Below are positions 43,037 through 51,729 of a DNA stretch of 64,000 nt, piece by piece (positions within the stretch are counted from its first letter, which is position 1; every line of letters begins with the position of its first letter). Origin of the DNA: PLanc-01 sp035342095 (GTDB lineage Bacteria > Planctomycetota > Phycisphaerae > Sedimentisphaerales > Anaerobacaceae). The stretch lies in contig DAOQWL010000017.1 of assembly GCA_035342095.1 (NCBI GenBank), forward strand, positions 16,384 to 80,383, in the 5' to 3' direction. The translations under genes and the position numbers were made by a program. Under the pieces are notes generated by a model. It saw only the letters and a list, made by a program, of their open reading frames with translations. It did no database searches and was not told the origin of the DNA.

Positions 43037-43785
43037 GCGAACCGGCCATCCAAACCACCGATCTGAACGCGTACTTCGGGGCGCTGCAGGTCCTCAAGGG
43101 GATCAACATCGAGGTCCGCAAGAACGAGATCCTCGGCGTGATCGGGCCGTCCAACAGTGGCAAGACGACCTTCCTGCGGGCACTGAACCGCCTGAACTAC
43201 CTCGTGCGGAGCTACTCCCAGACGGGCGAGATCCGCCTGGCCGGTCGGGACATCAAGGAAATCCGCGACAACATCCTCCGCAAGAAGATCGGGATCATCT
43301 TCGCGCTGCCGCAGGTGCTGCCGGTAACGATCTTCGAAAACGTCGCCTATGGACCGAAGGTCCACGGCACCACGAGCCGCGAGCAGGTCGAGTGGATCGT
43401 GGAGGAGGCCCTGAAGAAGGCGTATCTCTGGGACGAGGTCAAGGACCGCCTGGACCAGCCGGCGGTGCGTCTGTCCGGCGGCCAGCAGCAGCGGCTCTGC
43501 ATCGCCCGGACCCTCGCGGTCGGACCCGAGGTCATCCTCTACGACGAGCCCTGTTCCGGCCTGGACCCCATCTCCACCGCCAAGGTCGAGGACGCCATGC
43601 AGCAGTTGAAGCTCGACTACACGCAGATCCTCGTGACGAACAACACCAAGCAGGCATCCCGCGTCAGCGAGCGGTGCGCCTTCTTTCTGATGGGCGAGCT
43701 GGTGGAGCTGGGCCCGACCGACGAACTCTTCACAAAACCCAGGGACAAGCGAACAGACGACTACATCACCGGGAGATTCGGATAG
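43030..43785 (+). CDS. pstB: phosphate ABC transporter ATPase PstB, copy 1 (missing Q-loop Gln and switch His)
   Basis: 251 residues; ATG 43030 overlaps the pstA stop. Walker A GPSNSGKTT (39-47) is functional in pattern, the ABC signature LSGGQ (148-152) is intact, and Walker B ends D172-E173. Two normally invariant positions differ: the Q-loop reads IIFALP (A92 instead of Gln in VFQ-P) and the switch region reads VTNNTKQ (N204 in place of the His of VTHNMQQ). These losses are complementary to those in the second copy, suggesting an obligate heterodimer rather than two interchangeable ATPases. Confidence 0.93.
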   Translation: MVSEPAIQTTDLNAYFGALQVLKGINIEVRKNEILGVIGPSNSGKTTFLRALNRLNYLVRSYSQTGEIRLAGRDIKEIRDNILRKKIGIIFALPQVLPVTIFENVAYGPKVHGTTSREQVEWIVEEALKKAYLWDEVKDRLDQPAVRLSGGQQQRLCIARTLAVGPEVILYDEPCSGLDPISTAKVEDAMQQLKLDYTQILVTNNTKQASRVSERCAFFLMGELVELGPTDELFTKPRDKRTDDYITGRFG

Positions 43786-43786
43786 T

Positions 43787-43825
43787 CGATTTGCGATTTA
43801 CTATTGCCGATTTACGATTTGCCAA
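43787..43825. repeat. GATTTAC-type intergenic repeat (family F), copy 1
   Basis: The 40-bp gap between the pstB genes is filled with GATTTGCGATTTACTATTG and GATTTACGATTTGCC, the same wording as the larger inverted copy at 44593-44682. Confidence 0.7.
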
Positions 43826-44590
43826 ATGCAGCCGGAAGCCAAAATCAAAACGATCGATCTGAATCTCTACTACGGCCCGTTCCGCGCGCTGACGGACGTG
43901 AGTATCGAGATTCCCGCTCGCAACGTCACGGCGATTATCGGCCCTTCCGGGTGCGGCAAGTCCACGCTCCTTCGCTGTTTCAACCGGATGAACGACCTCA
44001 TCGAGCAATCCTCCATGCAGGGCCAGATCCTGATCGACCGGCAGAACATCCTCGACCGGGACACCGACCTGATCGCCCTGCGGCGCAAGGTGGGCATGGT
44101 CTTCCAGCGACCGAACGTCTTCTCGCTGTCGATCTACAACAACCTCAAGTTCGGCCTGCGAATCCACAACCTGATGAAGAAGAAGGCCGATATCCTGCGG
44201 ACCATCCAGGAGAGTCTCGAGCACGTCGGACTCTGGGACGACCTGAAGGACAAGCTCAGCCAGAACGCCCAGTCGCTTACGCTCGAACAGCAGCAGCGTT
44301 TGTGCATCGCCCGCGTTCTGATGCTCAAGCCGGAGATCATCCTGCTGGACGAGCCCTGCTCGACCCTGGACCCCGGCGCGACGCTGCGGGTCGAGGAACT
44401 GCTCCGCGTGCTCCGCGAGGAGTACGCGCTGGTGATCGTGACGCACAACATGCAGCAGGCGGCCCGCTGCTCGGATTATACGGCCCTGATGTACCTGGGC
44501 CGACTCGTCGAGTTCGGCAAGACCCACCAGGTTTTCACGAATCCGAAGGAAAAACTGACCGAAGACTATATTCGAGGGGCCTTTGGGTAA
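43826..44590 (+). CDS. pstB: phosphate ABC transporter ATPase PstB, copy 2 (degenerate signature motif)
   Basis: 254 residues. Walker A is canonical, GPSGCGKST (39-47); Q-loop VFQRP (Q94), Walker B LLDEP (D175, E176), D-loop and switch VTHNMQQ (H207) are all present. The ABC signature, LSGGQQQR in PstB1 and the family, reads LTLEQQQR here (151-158), replacing the Ser-Gly-Gly that contacts ATP in the partner subunit. Paired with PstB1, its Walker A/B/switch would face the good signature of PstB1 (a competent site), and the other site would be doubly degenerate. Confidence 0.93.
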   Translation: MQPEAKIKTIDLNLYYGPFRALTDVSIEIPARNVTAIIGPSGCGKSTLLRCFNRMNDLIEQSSMQGQILIDRQNILDRDTDLIALRRKVGMVFQRPNVFSLSIYNNLKFGLRIHNLMKKKADILRTIQESLEHVGLWDDLKDKLSQNAQSLTLEQQQRLCIARVLMLKPEIILLDEPCSTLDPGATLRVEELLRVLREEYALVIVTHNMQQAARCSDYTALMYLGRLVEFGKTHQVFTNPKEKLTEDYIRGAFG

Positions 44591-44592
44591 TT

Positions 44593-44682
44593 GATTATTT
44601 ACGATTTACTATTTACGATTTGCAGGCGGGGCTCGCGCCGAGCGCCAGCTCAAATAGTAAATCGTCAATCGCAAATAGTAGA
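44593..44682. repeat. GATTTAC-type inverted repeat (family F), copy 2
   Basis: The left part holds CGATTTACTATTTACGATTT, the right part the complement AAATAGTAAATCG and CAATCGCAAATAG, around a GC-rich loop. It fills the gap between pstB2 and phoU. Confidence 0.75.
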
Positions 44683-44696
44683 TATCGGAGTCTTTC

Positions 44697-45362
44697 ATGG
44701 CCAGAGAAGGGTTTCATAATCGGATCAAAGAACTCGAACGAGACGTCCTGCACATGGGCGAGATGGTGATCGAGGCGATTCACCGCTCCGTCGAGGCGCT
44801 GGGGAGCCTGGACGCCAAGGCGGCCAAGAAGGTCGTCGACAACGACGCCAAGGTCAACCAGTTGAGATGGACACTCGAAGAGAAGTGCGTCGATCTGATC
44901 GCGTTGCAGCAGCCGGTGGCCTCGGACCTCCGCGAGATCATCGCGACGCTGAGCATCGTTCGCGACCTGGAGCGAATCGGCGACTACGCGGAGGGCATCG
45001 GCAAGATCGTCCTGCTCCATGGCGACCAGCAGCTCGTCCGACCGCTGGTCTTCCTGCCGCCTATGGCGGAGAAGGCCGTCAGCATGTTGCGACGGAGTCT
45101 GGAGGCCTTCGTCAATCGCGACGCCGACAAGGCCCAGCAGATCTGCCTCGAGGACGACGAGGTAGACCGCCTGAACGACCAGGCTTATCACGACCTCATC
45201 AATCGCATGGTGGAGAACCCCTCGGTCATCACGCGAGCCACGTACCTGATCTGGGCCGCCCACAACGTCGAGCGGATCGCCGATCGCGCGACGAACATCG
45301 CCGAGAGCGTCGTCTACCTGGTCACGGGCACGCCCGGCGAGATGAACGTCTCGCGGTACTGA
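44697..45362 (+). CDS. phoU: phosphate signalling protein PhoU
   Basis: 221 residues, all-helical, two tandem three-helix PhoU repeats. PhoU links the Pst transporter to the PhoR/PhoB system and represses the regulon in high phosphate. Typical metal-binding acidic signatures are seen in DVLHMGEMVIEAIHRSVEAL, LERIGDYAEGIGK (first repeat) and VERIADRATNIAESVVYLV (second repeat). It closes the phosphate island. Confidence 0.93.
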   Translation: MAREGFHNRIKELERDVLHMGEMVIEAIHRSVEALGSLDAKAAKKVVDNDAKVNQLRWTLEEKCVDLIALQQPVASDLREIIATLSIVRDLERIGDYAEGIGKIVLLHGDQQLVRPLVFLPPMAEKAVSMLRRSLEAFVNRDADKAQQICLEDDEVDRLNDQAYHDLINRMVENPSVITRATYLIWAAHNVERIADRATNIAESVVYLVTGTPGEMNVSRY

Positions 45363-45471
45363 GCCCGTCGGCCACCTTGGCAGCCATTCTCCCGAGACGC
45401 CCTGTTTCCGATTGAAAACGGGGCCCCCTGTGGGTACCTTAGTTCCGATCCGCCGGCGCCCGGTCGGCAGG

Positions 45472-45490
45472 CAGGGCAGGTCTTGCCCTG
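45472..45490. terminator. possible terminator/hairpin after phoU
   Basis: CAGGGCA (45472-45478) and TGCCCTG (45484-45490) form a 7-bp stem with a 5-base loop; no clear T-run follows, so termination is uncertain. Confidence 0.35.
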
Positions 45491-45617
45491 TCTATAGTGT
45501 GCCCGTGAGGGCATATCGATCTTCGATGAGAAGAGAACGCCTCACGGCGTCACTACAAACCGGTCCGGGCAACGTGTTGCCGGAAGTCGGAGGTACTGTG
45601 TCGTGGGAGGTCTTGTC

Positions 45618-48600
45618 ATGCGTGCACGTTTCTTCAAAGCCAGCATCATTTGCACTGTCGCGGCCGCGCTGTTTTCGTCCCTTGTGCAAGGCCAATGGAA
45701 ACCGGCGGACGGCCCCCTGATGACAAAGTGGGCCAAGGAGGTCTCGCCGGAGAATGCTCTTCCCGAATACCCCCGCCCGCAGATGGTCCGCCGGGACTGG
45801 CTGAATCTCAACGGCCTGTGGGACTACGCCATCCTGGCCAAGGACGCACCGCAGCCGGAGAGCTTCGACGGCCAGATCCTCGTTCCCTTCCCCATCGAAT
45901 CGGCCCTCTCCGGCGTGATGAAGCCGGTCGGGCCGGACAACCGCCTGTGGTATCGTCGGACTTTCGAGATTCCCAAAGGCGAGCGATGGAACGCCGAGGG
46001 CAGACGCATCCTCTTGAACTTCGGGGCTGTCGATTGGGACGCCACCGTCTGGGTCAATGGCACGGAGGTCGGCAATCACAAGGGCGGATACGACCCCTTC
46101 ACATTCGACATCACCGACGCGCTGAAGGAGAGCGGCCCACAGGTAGTCGTCCTGTCCGTATGGGACCCGACCGACGCGGGCACGCAGCCTCGCGGCAAGC
46201 AGATCCGCAATCCGCATGGCATCTGGTACACCGCGGTCACCGGCATCTGGCAGACCGTCTGGGTCGAACCGGTCGCCCCCAGGCGGATTGAGGGGCTCAA
46301 ACTGACTCCCGACGTGGACAACGCCAGGCTGACCGTGGAGATCGCAAGCAGGCTGACCCGCAGCGACAACGTAAAGGTCGAGGTCCTCCGCGATGGCAAG
46401 GTGGTCGCCCAGGCCAACGGCCTCAACCAGATCGAGGTCGAGGTCCCGAATCTGCGTCTGTGGTCGCCGGACGATCCATTCCTGTATGACGTGAGGATCA
46501 CGCTCGGGCACTTCAATCAGCCGATCGTCTTCGATGAGGTCACAAGCTACGTCGGCATGCGAAAGATCGCCCTTCAGAAGGACGAGAACGGCATCAATCG
46601 CCTGTTCCTGAACAATAAGCCCCTGTTCCAGTATGGTCCGCTCGATCAGGGCTGGTGGCCCGACGGACTCTACACCGCACCAACGGACGAGGCCCTCAAG
46701 TACGATATCGAGGTCACCAGGAAGCTGGGCATGAACATGGCCCGCAAGCACGTCAAGGTCGAGCCCGACCGCTGGTACTACTGGTGCGACAAGCTGGGCC
46801 TGCTCGTCTGGCAGGATATGCCCAGCGGGGATCGTTATATCGGCGGCCGGGACCCCGACATCCGGCGGTCTGAGGAATCCTCGAAGCAGTTCGACCTGGA
46901 GCTGACCCGCATGATTGACGCCTTCCGCAACCATCCGTGTATCGTGATGTGGGTGCCGTTCAACGAGGGCTGGGGCCAGTTCGACACGCCGCGAGTCGTG
47001 AACCTGGTCCGCAAGCTCGACCCGACCCGCCTCGTGAACAACGCCAGCGGCTGGACGGATCGCGGCGTCGGCGACGTACACGACATCCACGACTACCCCG
47101 GCCCCTCGGCTCCCCGCCTGGAAGACAAGCGAGCCGGCGTCCTCGGCGAGTTCGGCGGCCTGGGCCTGCCCGTTCCCGGACACACCTGGCAGGCGGAGAA
47201 GAACTGGGGCTATCGCAGCTTCACGAACGCCGATGAGCTGACCGACGCCTACGTCTCGCTGATCAAGAAGCTCCACCCGCTGACCGGCGCCGCGGGCCTG
47301 TCCGCCGCGGTCTATACGCAGACCACCGACGTCGAGATCGAGGTCAACGGCTTGATGACCTACGACCGCGAGATCATCAAGATGGACGCCGAGCGGGTGG
47401 CCGCCGCGAACAAGGCCCTCTACACGCCGCCCGAGCCGCGACGGATGCAAGGCGACAAGCTCATCCCGCCCGCTACGCCGTTGGTCGCGTGCGATCCGTA
47501 CTTCAGCATCTGGTCGCACGCGGACAACCTCACCGACGAGGACACCACCCACTGGACGGGCAAGCCCCACCGCTTGACCAGCATGATCCGCATCGACGGC
47601 CGGCCCTACCGGATCATGGGCACGACGCCGGGCAAGGTCCCGCCGATGAAGCAGACCGGCCTCACGGTGCTGCCCACGCGGACGATCTACAACTTCGAAT
47701 CCGCCGGAATCGCCCTGACCCTGACCTTCATGACCCCCGCCCTGCCGGACAGCATCGATATCCTGTCCCGGCCCATCACTTACCTGACGTATGAATCGCG
47801 CTCGACTGACGGCCAGTCGCACACCGTGCAGGTCTACTTCGACGCTTCTGCGGAATTGACCGTCAACACGTCCAATCAGCAGGTGGTCTGGGCTGACGAA
47901 GAAATGGGCGATCTCATCGCCAGCAAGGTGGGTTCAAAGGACCAGCCGATCCTCGCCAAACGAGGCGACGACATCCGCATCGACTGGGGATATCTCTACG
48001 TGGCCGCTCCGAAGTCCGCGGTGTCCTCCCGCGCGTTCGCGGGCCGACGAGCCGTTCAGGACGGCTTCACATCCGACGGCCTGGCTTCCGTCAACGACGC
48101 CGACATGCCGACGGCCGCCGACAACCTTTGTGCCGCAGTCGTCCTGAGGGCGGACAAGGTCTCGAAGAAGCCCGTCACCCGCTGGCTAGTACTCGCCTAC
48201 GACGACCTCTATTCGATCCAGTACATGAAGAAGAACCTGCGTCCCTACTGGCGTCGGAATGGCTGGGAGGCCGCGGATCTGCTCCAGGCGGCTGCGAAAG
48301 ACTACAAGTCGCTCGTCAAGCGCTGCGCAGCCTTCGACAAGGAACTGATGGCCGATCTGACGAAGGCCGGCGGGGAGAAGTATGCCAAGCTCGCGGCGCT
48401 GGCCTATCGCCAGTGCTTTGCGGCGGGCAAGTTCGTCGCCGACGACAACGGCCAGCCGATCTCCTTCTGCAAGGAGAACCACTCCAACGGCTGCATCGGG
48501 ACCTCCGACGTATTCTACCCGATGGCCCCGCAGTTCTTGCTGTTCGGGCCTTCGGTGGCGAAGTCGTTCCTCGTGCCCTTCATGAACTACGCCGCCAGCG

Positions 48601-49949
48601 AGCGGTGGAAGTTCCCCTTCGCCCCGCACGACCTGGGCCAGTACCCGCACGCCAACGGCCAAGTCTACGGCGGTGGCGAGCGGACCGAAGAGAACCAGAT
48701 GCCCGTCGAGGAGAGCGGCAACCTGCTGATCCTCATGGCCGCGGTTGCTCAGATGGAGGGCAACGCGGACTTCGCGGGCCTCTACTGGCCGCAGTTGGAG
48801 AAGTGGGCCGACTATCTCAAGGCCAAAGGCTTCGACCCGGAGAACCAGCTCTGCACGGACGACTTCGCAGGGCACCTGGCCCACAACGTGAATCTCTCGG
48901 CCAAGGCCATCTGCGGCCTGGGTGCGTTCGGCAAGCTCTGCGAGATGAGAGGCGACAAGACCAAGGCCGCAGAATACTCCAGGATCGCCAAGGAGTTCGC
49001 GGCCCGTTGGGTGAAGGAGGCCGACAGCGGCGATCACTTCCGCCTGGCCTTCGACAAGCCCGACACATGGAGTCAGAAGTACAATCTCGTGTGGGATCGC
49101 ATCCTCGCCCTGGGCCTGTTCCCGGACGAAGTCAAGCAAAAGGAGATGGCCTACTACAAGCGGGTCCAGAACAAGTACGGCCTGCCGCTCGACAACCGCT
49201 CGCTCTACACGAAGCTCGACTGGATCCTCTGGACCGCGACGCTCACGCAGAACCGCGAGGACTTCGAGGCCCTCGTGGACCCGGTGTTCCTGTTCCTAAA
49301 CGAGACGCCGGACCGCTCGCCCATGACCGACTGGTACTACACGAACGACGCCCGCAAGCGAGGCTTCACCGCCCGCCCGGTCGTCGGCGGCGTCTTCCTC
49401 CAGATGCTCTACGACAAGGCCGTCTGGCACAAGTACGCCAAACGCGACAAGACCAAGGCCGCACGCTGGGCGCCGCTGCCCAAACCACCCGTGCTGGTGA
49501 CGGTCGCCCCCACCGCCCAGGATGAGCCCGGATTGTGGCGATACACGACGCAGCGACCCGGCGCGGACTGGTTCAAGCCCGAATTCGACGCCAGTTCGTG
49601 GAAGGAAGGCAAGAGCGGATTCGGCACTCGCGAGACGCCCGGCTCAATCGTCAGCACCATCTGGGACAGCCGGGATATCTGGCTTCGACGCGAGTTCACC
49701 CTGCCCGAGGGCAAGTGGGACAACATCGGCCTGAACGTCCATCACGACGAGGACGTCGAGATCTACATCAACGGCGTCCAGGCCGCCACCGCCAACGGCT
49801 ATACGACCGACTACGAGGCCCTGCCCATGAACCCGGCGGGCAGAGCTGCGATCAAAGCGGGCAAGAACGTGATCGCGGTCCACTGCCGCCAGACCGGCGG
49901 CGGCCAGTACATCGACGTCGGCATCGTGGAGATCATCGAGCAAGAATAG
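45618..49949 (+). CDS. exported GH2 glycosidase fused to a glutaminase-A-like (DUF4964/DUF5127/DUF4965/DUF1793) module
   Basis: 1443 residues; GGGAGG precedes ATG 45618. Order: signal peptide; GH2 sugar-binding domain (QMVRRDWLNLNGLWDYA); Ig-like domain; GH2 barrel with acid/base E450 in PFNEGWGQF and nucleophile E511 in GVLGEFGGLG; from about 620 a DUF4964-type start (PLVACDPYFSIWSH), DUF5127-like strands, and an alpha-barrel with ENHSNGCIGTSDVFYPMAPQ, FPFAPHDLGQYPHANGQ and YNLVWDRILALGLFPDEV; C-terminal GH2-like carbohydrate-binding domain (1300-1443). The GH2 half is probably a beta-galactosidase or beta-mannosidase type; the second half is usually a separate fungal/bacterial protein of the glutaminase-A family. 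Fusion in one chain is unusual. Confidence 0.85.
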   Translation: MRARFFKASIICTVAAALFSSLVQGQWKPADGPLMTKWAKEVSPENALPEYPRPQMVRRDWLNLNGLWDYAILAKDAPQPESFDGQILVPFPIESALSGVMKPVGPDNRLWYRRTFEIPKGERWNAEGRRILLNFGAVDWDATVWVNGTEVGNHKGGYDPFTFDITDALKESGPQVVVLSVWDPTDAGTQPRGKQIRNPHGIWYTAVTGIWQTVWVEPVAPRRIEGLKLTPDVDNARLTVEIASRLTRSDNVKVEVLRDGKVVAQANGLNQIEVEVPNLRLWSPDDPFLYDVRITLGHFNQPIVFDEVTSYVGMRKIALQKDENGINRLFLNNKPLFQYGPLDQGWWPDGLYTAPTDEALKYDIEVTRKLGMNMARKHVKVEPDRWYYWCDKLGLLVWQDMPSGDRYIGGRDPDIRRSEESSKQFDLELTRMIDAFRNHPCIVMWVPFNEGWGQFDTPRVVNLVRKLDPTRLVNNASGWTDRGVGDVHDIHDYPGPSAPRLEDKRAGVLGEFGGLGLPVPGHTWQAEKNWGYRSFTNADELTDAYVSLIKKLHPLTGAAGLSAAVYTQTTDVEIEVNGLMTYDREIIKMDAERVAAANKALYTPPEPRRMQGDKLIPPATPLVACDPYFSIWSHADNLTDEDTTHWTGKPHRLTSMIRIDGRPYRIMGTTPGKVPPMKQTGLTVLPTRTIYNFESAGIALTLTFMTPALPDSIDILSRPITYLTYESRSTDGQSHTVQVYFDASAELTVNTSNQQVVWADEEMGDLIASKVGSKDQPILAKRGDDIRIDWGYLYVAAPKSAVSSRAFAGRRAVQDGFTSDGLASVNDADMPTAADNLCAAVVLRADKVSKKPVTRWLVLAYDDLYSIQYMKKNLRPYWRRNGWEAADLLQAAAKDYKSLVKRCAAFDKELMADLTKAGGEKYAKLAALAYRQCFAAGKFVADDNGQPISFCKENHSNGCIGTSDVFYPMAPQFLLFGPSVAKSFLVPFMNYAASERWKFPFAPHDLGQYPHANGQVYGGGERTEENQMPVEESGNLLILMAAVAQMEGNADFAGLYWPQLEKWADYLKAKGFDPENQLCTDDFAGHLAHNVNLSAKAICGLGAFGKLCEMRGDKTKAAEYSRIAKEFAARWVKEADSGDHFRLAFDKPDTWSQKYNLVWDRILALGLFPDEVKQKEMAYYKRVQNKYGLPLDNRSLYTKLDWILWTATLTQNREDFEALVDPVFLFLNETPDRSPMTDWYYTNDARKRGFTARPVVGGVFLQMLYDKAVWHKYAKRDKTKAARWAPLPKPPVLVTVAPTAQDEPGLWRYTTQRPGADWFKPEFDASSWKEGKSGFGTRETPGSIVSTIWDSRDIWLRREFTLPEGKWDNIGLNVHHDEDVEIYINGVQAATANGYTTDYEALPMNPAGRAAIKAGKNVIAVHCRQTGGGQYIDVGIVEIIEQE

Positions 49950-50018
49950 CTCGGACTGTGAAAGCCGCCGAAGGGACAATAGCTCAAGAAGATCGGGAAG
50001 TTCACGACACATGAAGGA

Positions 50019-50382
50019 ATGGAGAGGGTCTTCAACGAGTTCTTCTGGGGATCGGTGAAGCCCAGAGTGGAAGTATTGAACACCTTCAGACTGAATCAGC
50101 GACTCATCATCCAGCAAGGAGTGTTTCTGTGCCCCGGGGATATATCAATGCCGTTCATGGACACTTTTGGAGGGGCATTGGGACACGAACAAGTTCGTCA
50201 AGCTAGAGATAAGACTCAGCTCGCGGGTAAGGAAGACAGTTCTTCAGCAGCTTCACAGAATCAACATAACGCGGGCAACCTTGTTTCCCGGCCTGGACGG
50301 CTTCGCCAAGTCACTGGCGAATCTGTTGATCTTCCCGGATGTGCTCAGACCGGAAATTGACGAGGTATGCAGAGGAATATGA
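50019..50382 (+). pseudogene. frameshifted C-terminal remnant of an FRG-domain protein
   Basis: Frame 1 reads FRLNQRLIIQQGVFLCPGDI, frame 2 (from about 50167) reads FVKLEIRLSSRVRKTVLQQL and HRINITRATLFPGLDGFAKS. Together they match the C-terminal half of FRG domains, including the LNQRL-IQQG and TLFPGLDGFA motifs. One frameshift near 50160 and the lack of an N-terminus make it a pseudogene. Its GC is lower than the neighbours. Confidence 0.7.
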
Positions 50383-50430
50383 TAGACGGACTGGCGTTTG
50401 TCGTATTGGGGGATGCCAGCGGTGAGAGCA

Positions 50431-50456
50431 AGAGGGCCCGCGACAGCGAGCCCTCT
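50431..50456. terminator. hairpin after the FRG remnant
   Basis: AGAGGGC (50431-50437) pairs with GCCCTCT (50450-50456), 12-base loop. Could act as a terminator; no T-run. Confidence 0.35.
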
Positions 50457-50651
50457 CCGCCGTATATCCACCGGATGCGGCGCTCGGGTCGCTCGCCAGC
50501 GTTGCCCTATCCTCCGAGCCGGCGGGATTGTGTTACCTCCGGCAGAGATGCTCTGCAAGTACCCCGCTGGTATCCCCAAAGCGAAAAACGCTCTTCTCTT
50601 CGTAGAAGCGCTACACCTCCAGGCAATCCGCCCCGACAGAAGGAGTCCGCA

Positions 50652-51508
50652 GTGACGAGACATCTGCTTGCCAGACGCAATCTTCGGAAGGGTTGTGTTG
50701 TGGGGACAACCGGCGCGCTGATGCCAAGCGTGTTCGCCGATCGGCTCGCAGCTTCGCAGACGAGTAGCCCGAACATCATTCTGATCGTGACCGACGACCA
50801 CGGGCGAGGTGATTTGGGCTGCTATGGCAATCCGGTCATCCAGACACCGAACCTGGACAAGCTGGCGGGCGAAGGCGTGCGATTCACGAACGCCTTCTGC
50901 ACCACCGCCAGTTGCAGCGCGAGCCGGTCCGTGATTCTCAGCGGACTCTACAATCACCACAACGGCCAGTATGGCCACCAGCACGCATATCACCATTTCA
51001 GCAGTCTCGACACCGTGCGGAGTCTGCCCTTGCCGTTGTCGCAGGCCGGATACCGCACAGCGAGAATCGGCAAGTACCACGTCGCTCCAGACCACGTGTA
51101 CCAGTTCGACACGGTGCTCCAGGGCAGCGATCGCAACGCCGTGCAGATGGCCGACAACTGTCGGCAATTCCTCGCCCAGCCGGACAGCAAGCCTTTCTTC
51201 CTGTACTTCTGCACGAGCGATCCGCACCGTGGCGGAGGCAAGGCGGCGGACCTGCCCTATCAGCCGGACCGGTTCGGCAATCGTGAGCAGGGTTACCCCG
51301 GCGTCACAGAGGTCAAATACGATCCCCAGGACGTCGTCGTTCCGGGCTTTTTGCCCGATACGCCTGAGTGCCGGGCGGAACTGGCGCGGTATTGCCAGGC
51401 CGTCTCGCGGATCGACCAGGGGATCGGCTCGATGGGATGAAAGCGAAGCTCAAGGTATTTCAGAAACAAACGAAAGACCCGTGGATTCTCAAGTGGGACT
51501 ACGAGTAA
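50652..51508 (+). pseudogene. sulfatase with internal deletion
   Basis: The start is GTG 50652 with AAGGAG eight bases upstream. The N-terminal half is well preserved: SPNIILIVTDDHGRGDLGC (metal-binding Asp pair), PNLDKLAGEGVRFTNAF and the formylglycine motif C-S-A-S-R in TTASCSASRSVILSG. After SRIDQGIGSMG there is a stop at 51438-51440, and the next frame resumes as KVFQKQTKDPWILKWDYE before a stop at 51506-51508, which is the normal sulfatase C-terminal end. About 200 residues, including the downstream metal ligands, are missing. The gene is therefore a deletion product, probably inactive. Confidence 0.8.
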
Positions 51509-51563
51509 CGCGCGGCGAAGCTTGACAGAACCTCGCCGCGCGCCGATACTCACGATGAGTCTT

Positions 51564-51683
51564 GTGCTTCGTCATCCTGAGCCTCAGGCGAAGGATCTGG
51601 CCAACGAACGAGAGAGCACTCCTGCAAACGGCAGGGACTTCTCATTCGCAGGCCGGGTGCTTCACTTCGTTCAGCATGACAGG
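51564..51683. repeat. imperfect inverted repeat (family G) before xylB
   Basis: Left arm GTGCTTCGTCATCCTGAGCC, right arm TTCACTTCGTTCAGCATGAC; the TCAT-CTGA cores are inverted relative to each other. It lies 50 bp upstream of the xylulokinase start. Confidence 0.6.
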
Positions 51684-51729
51684 CTGGTACGGTCCACAAT
51701 CGAACTCGTGAACGTGAAGGGGTGCACGA

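Noticed and set aside
45492..47822. 776-codon open frame on the minus strand
   Set aside because: Antisense to the GH2 half of the fusion protein; no motif or ribosome site.
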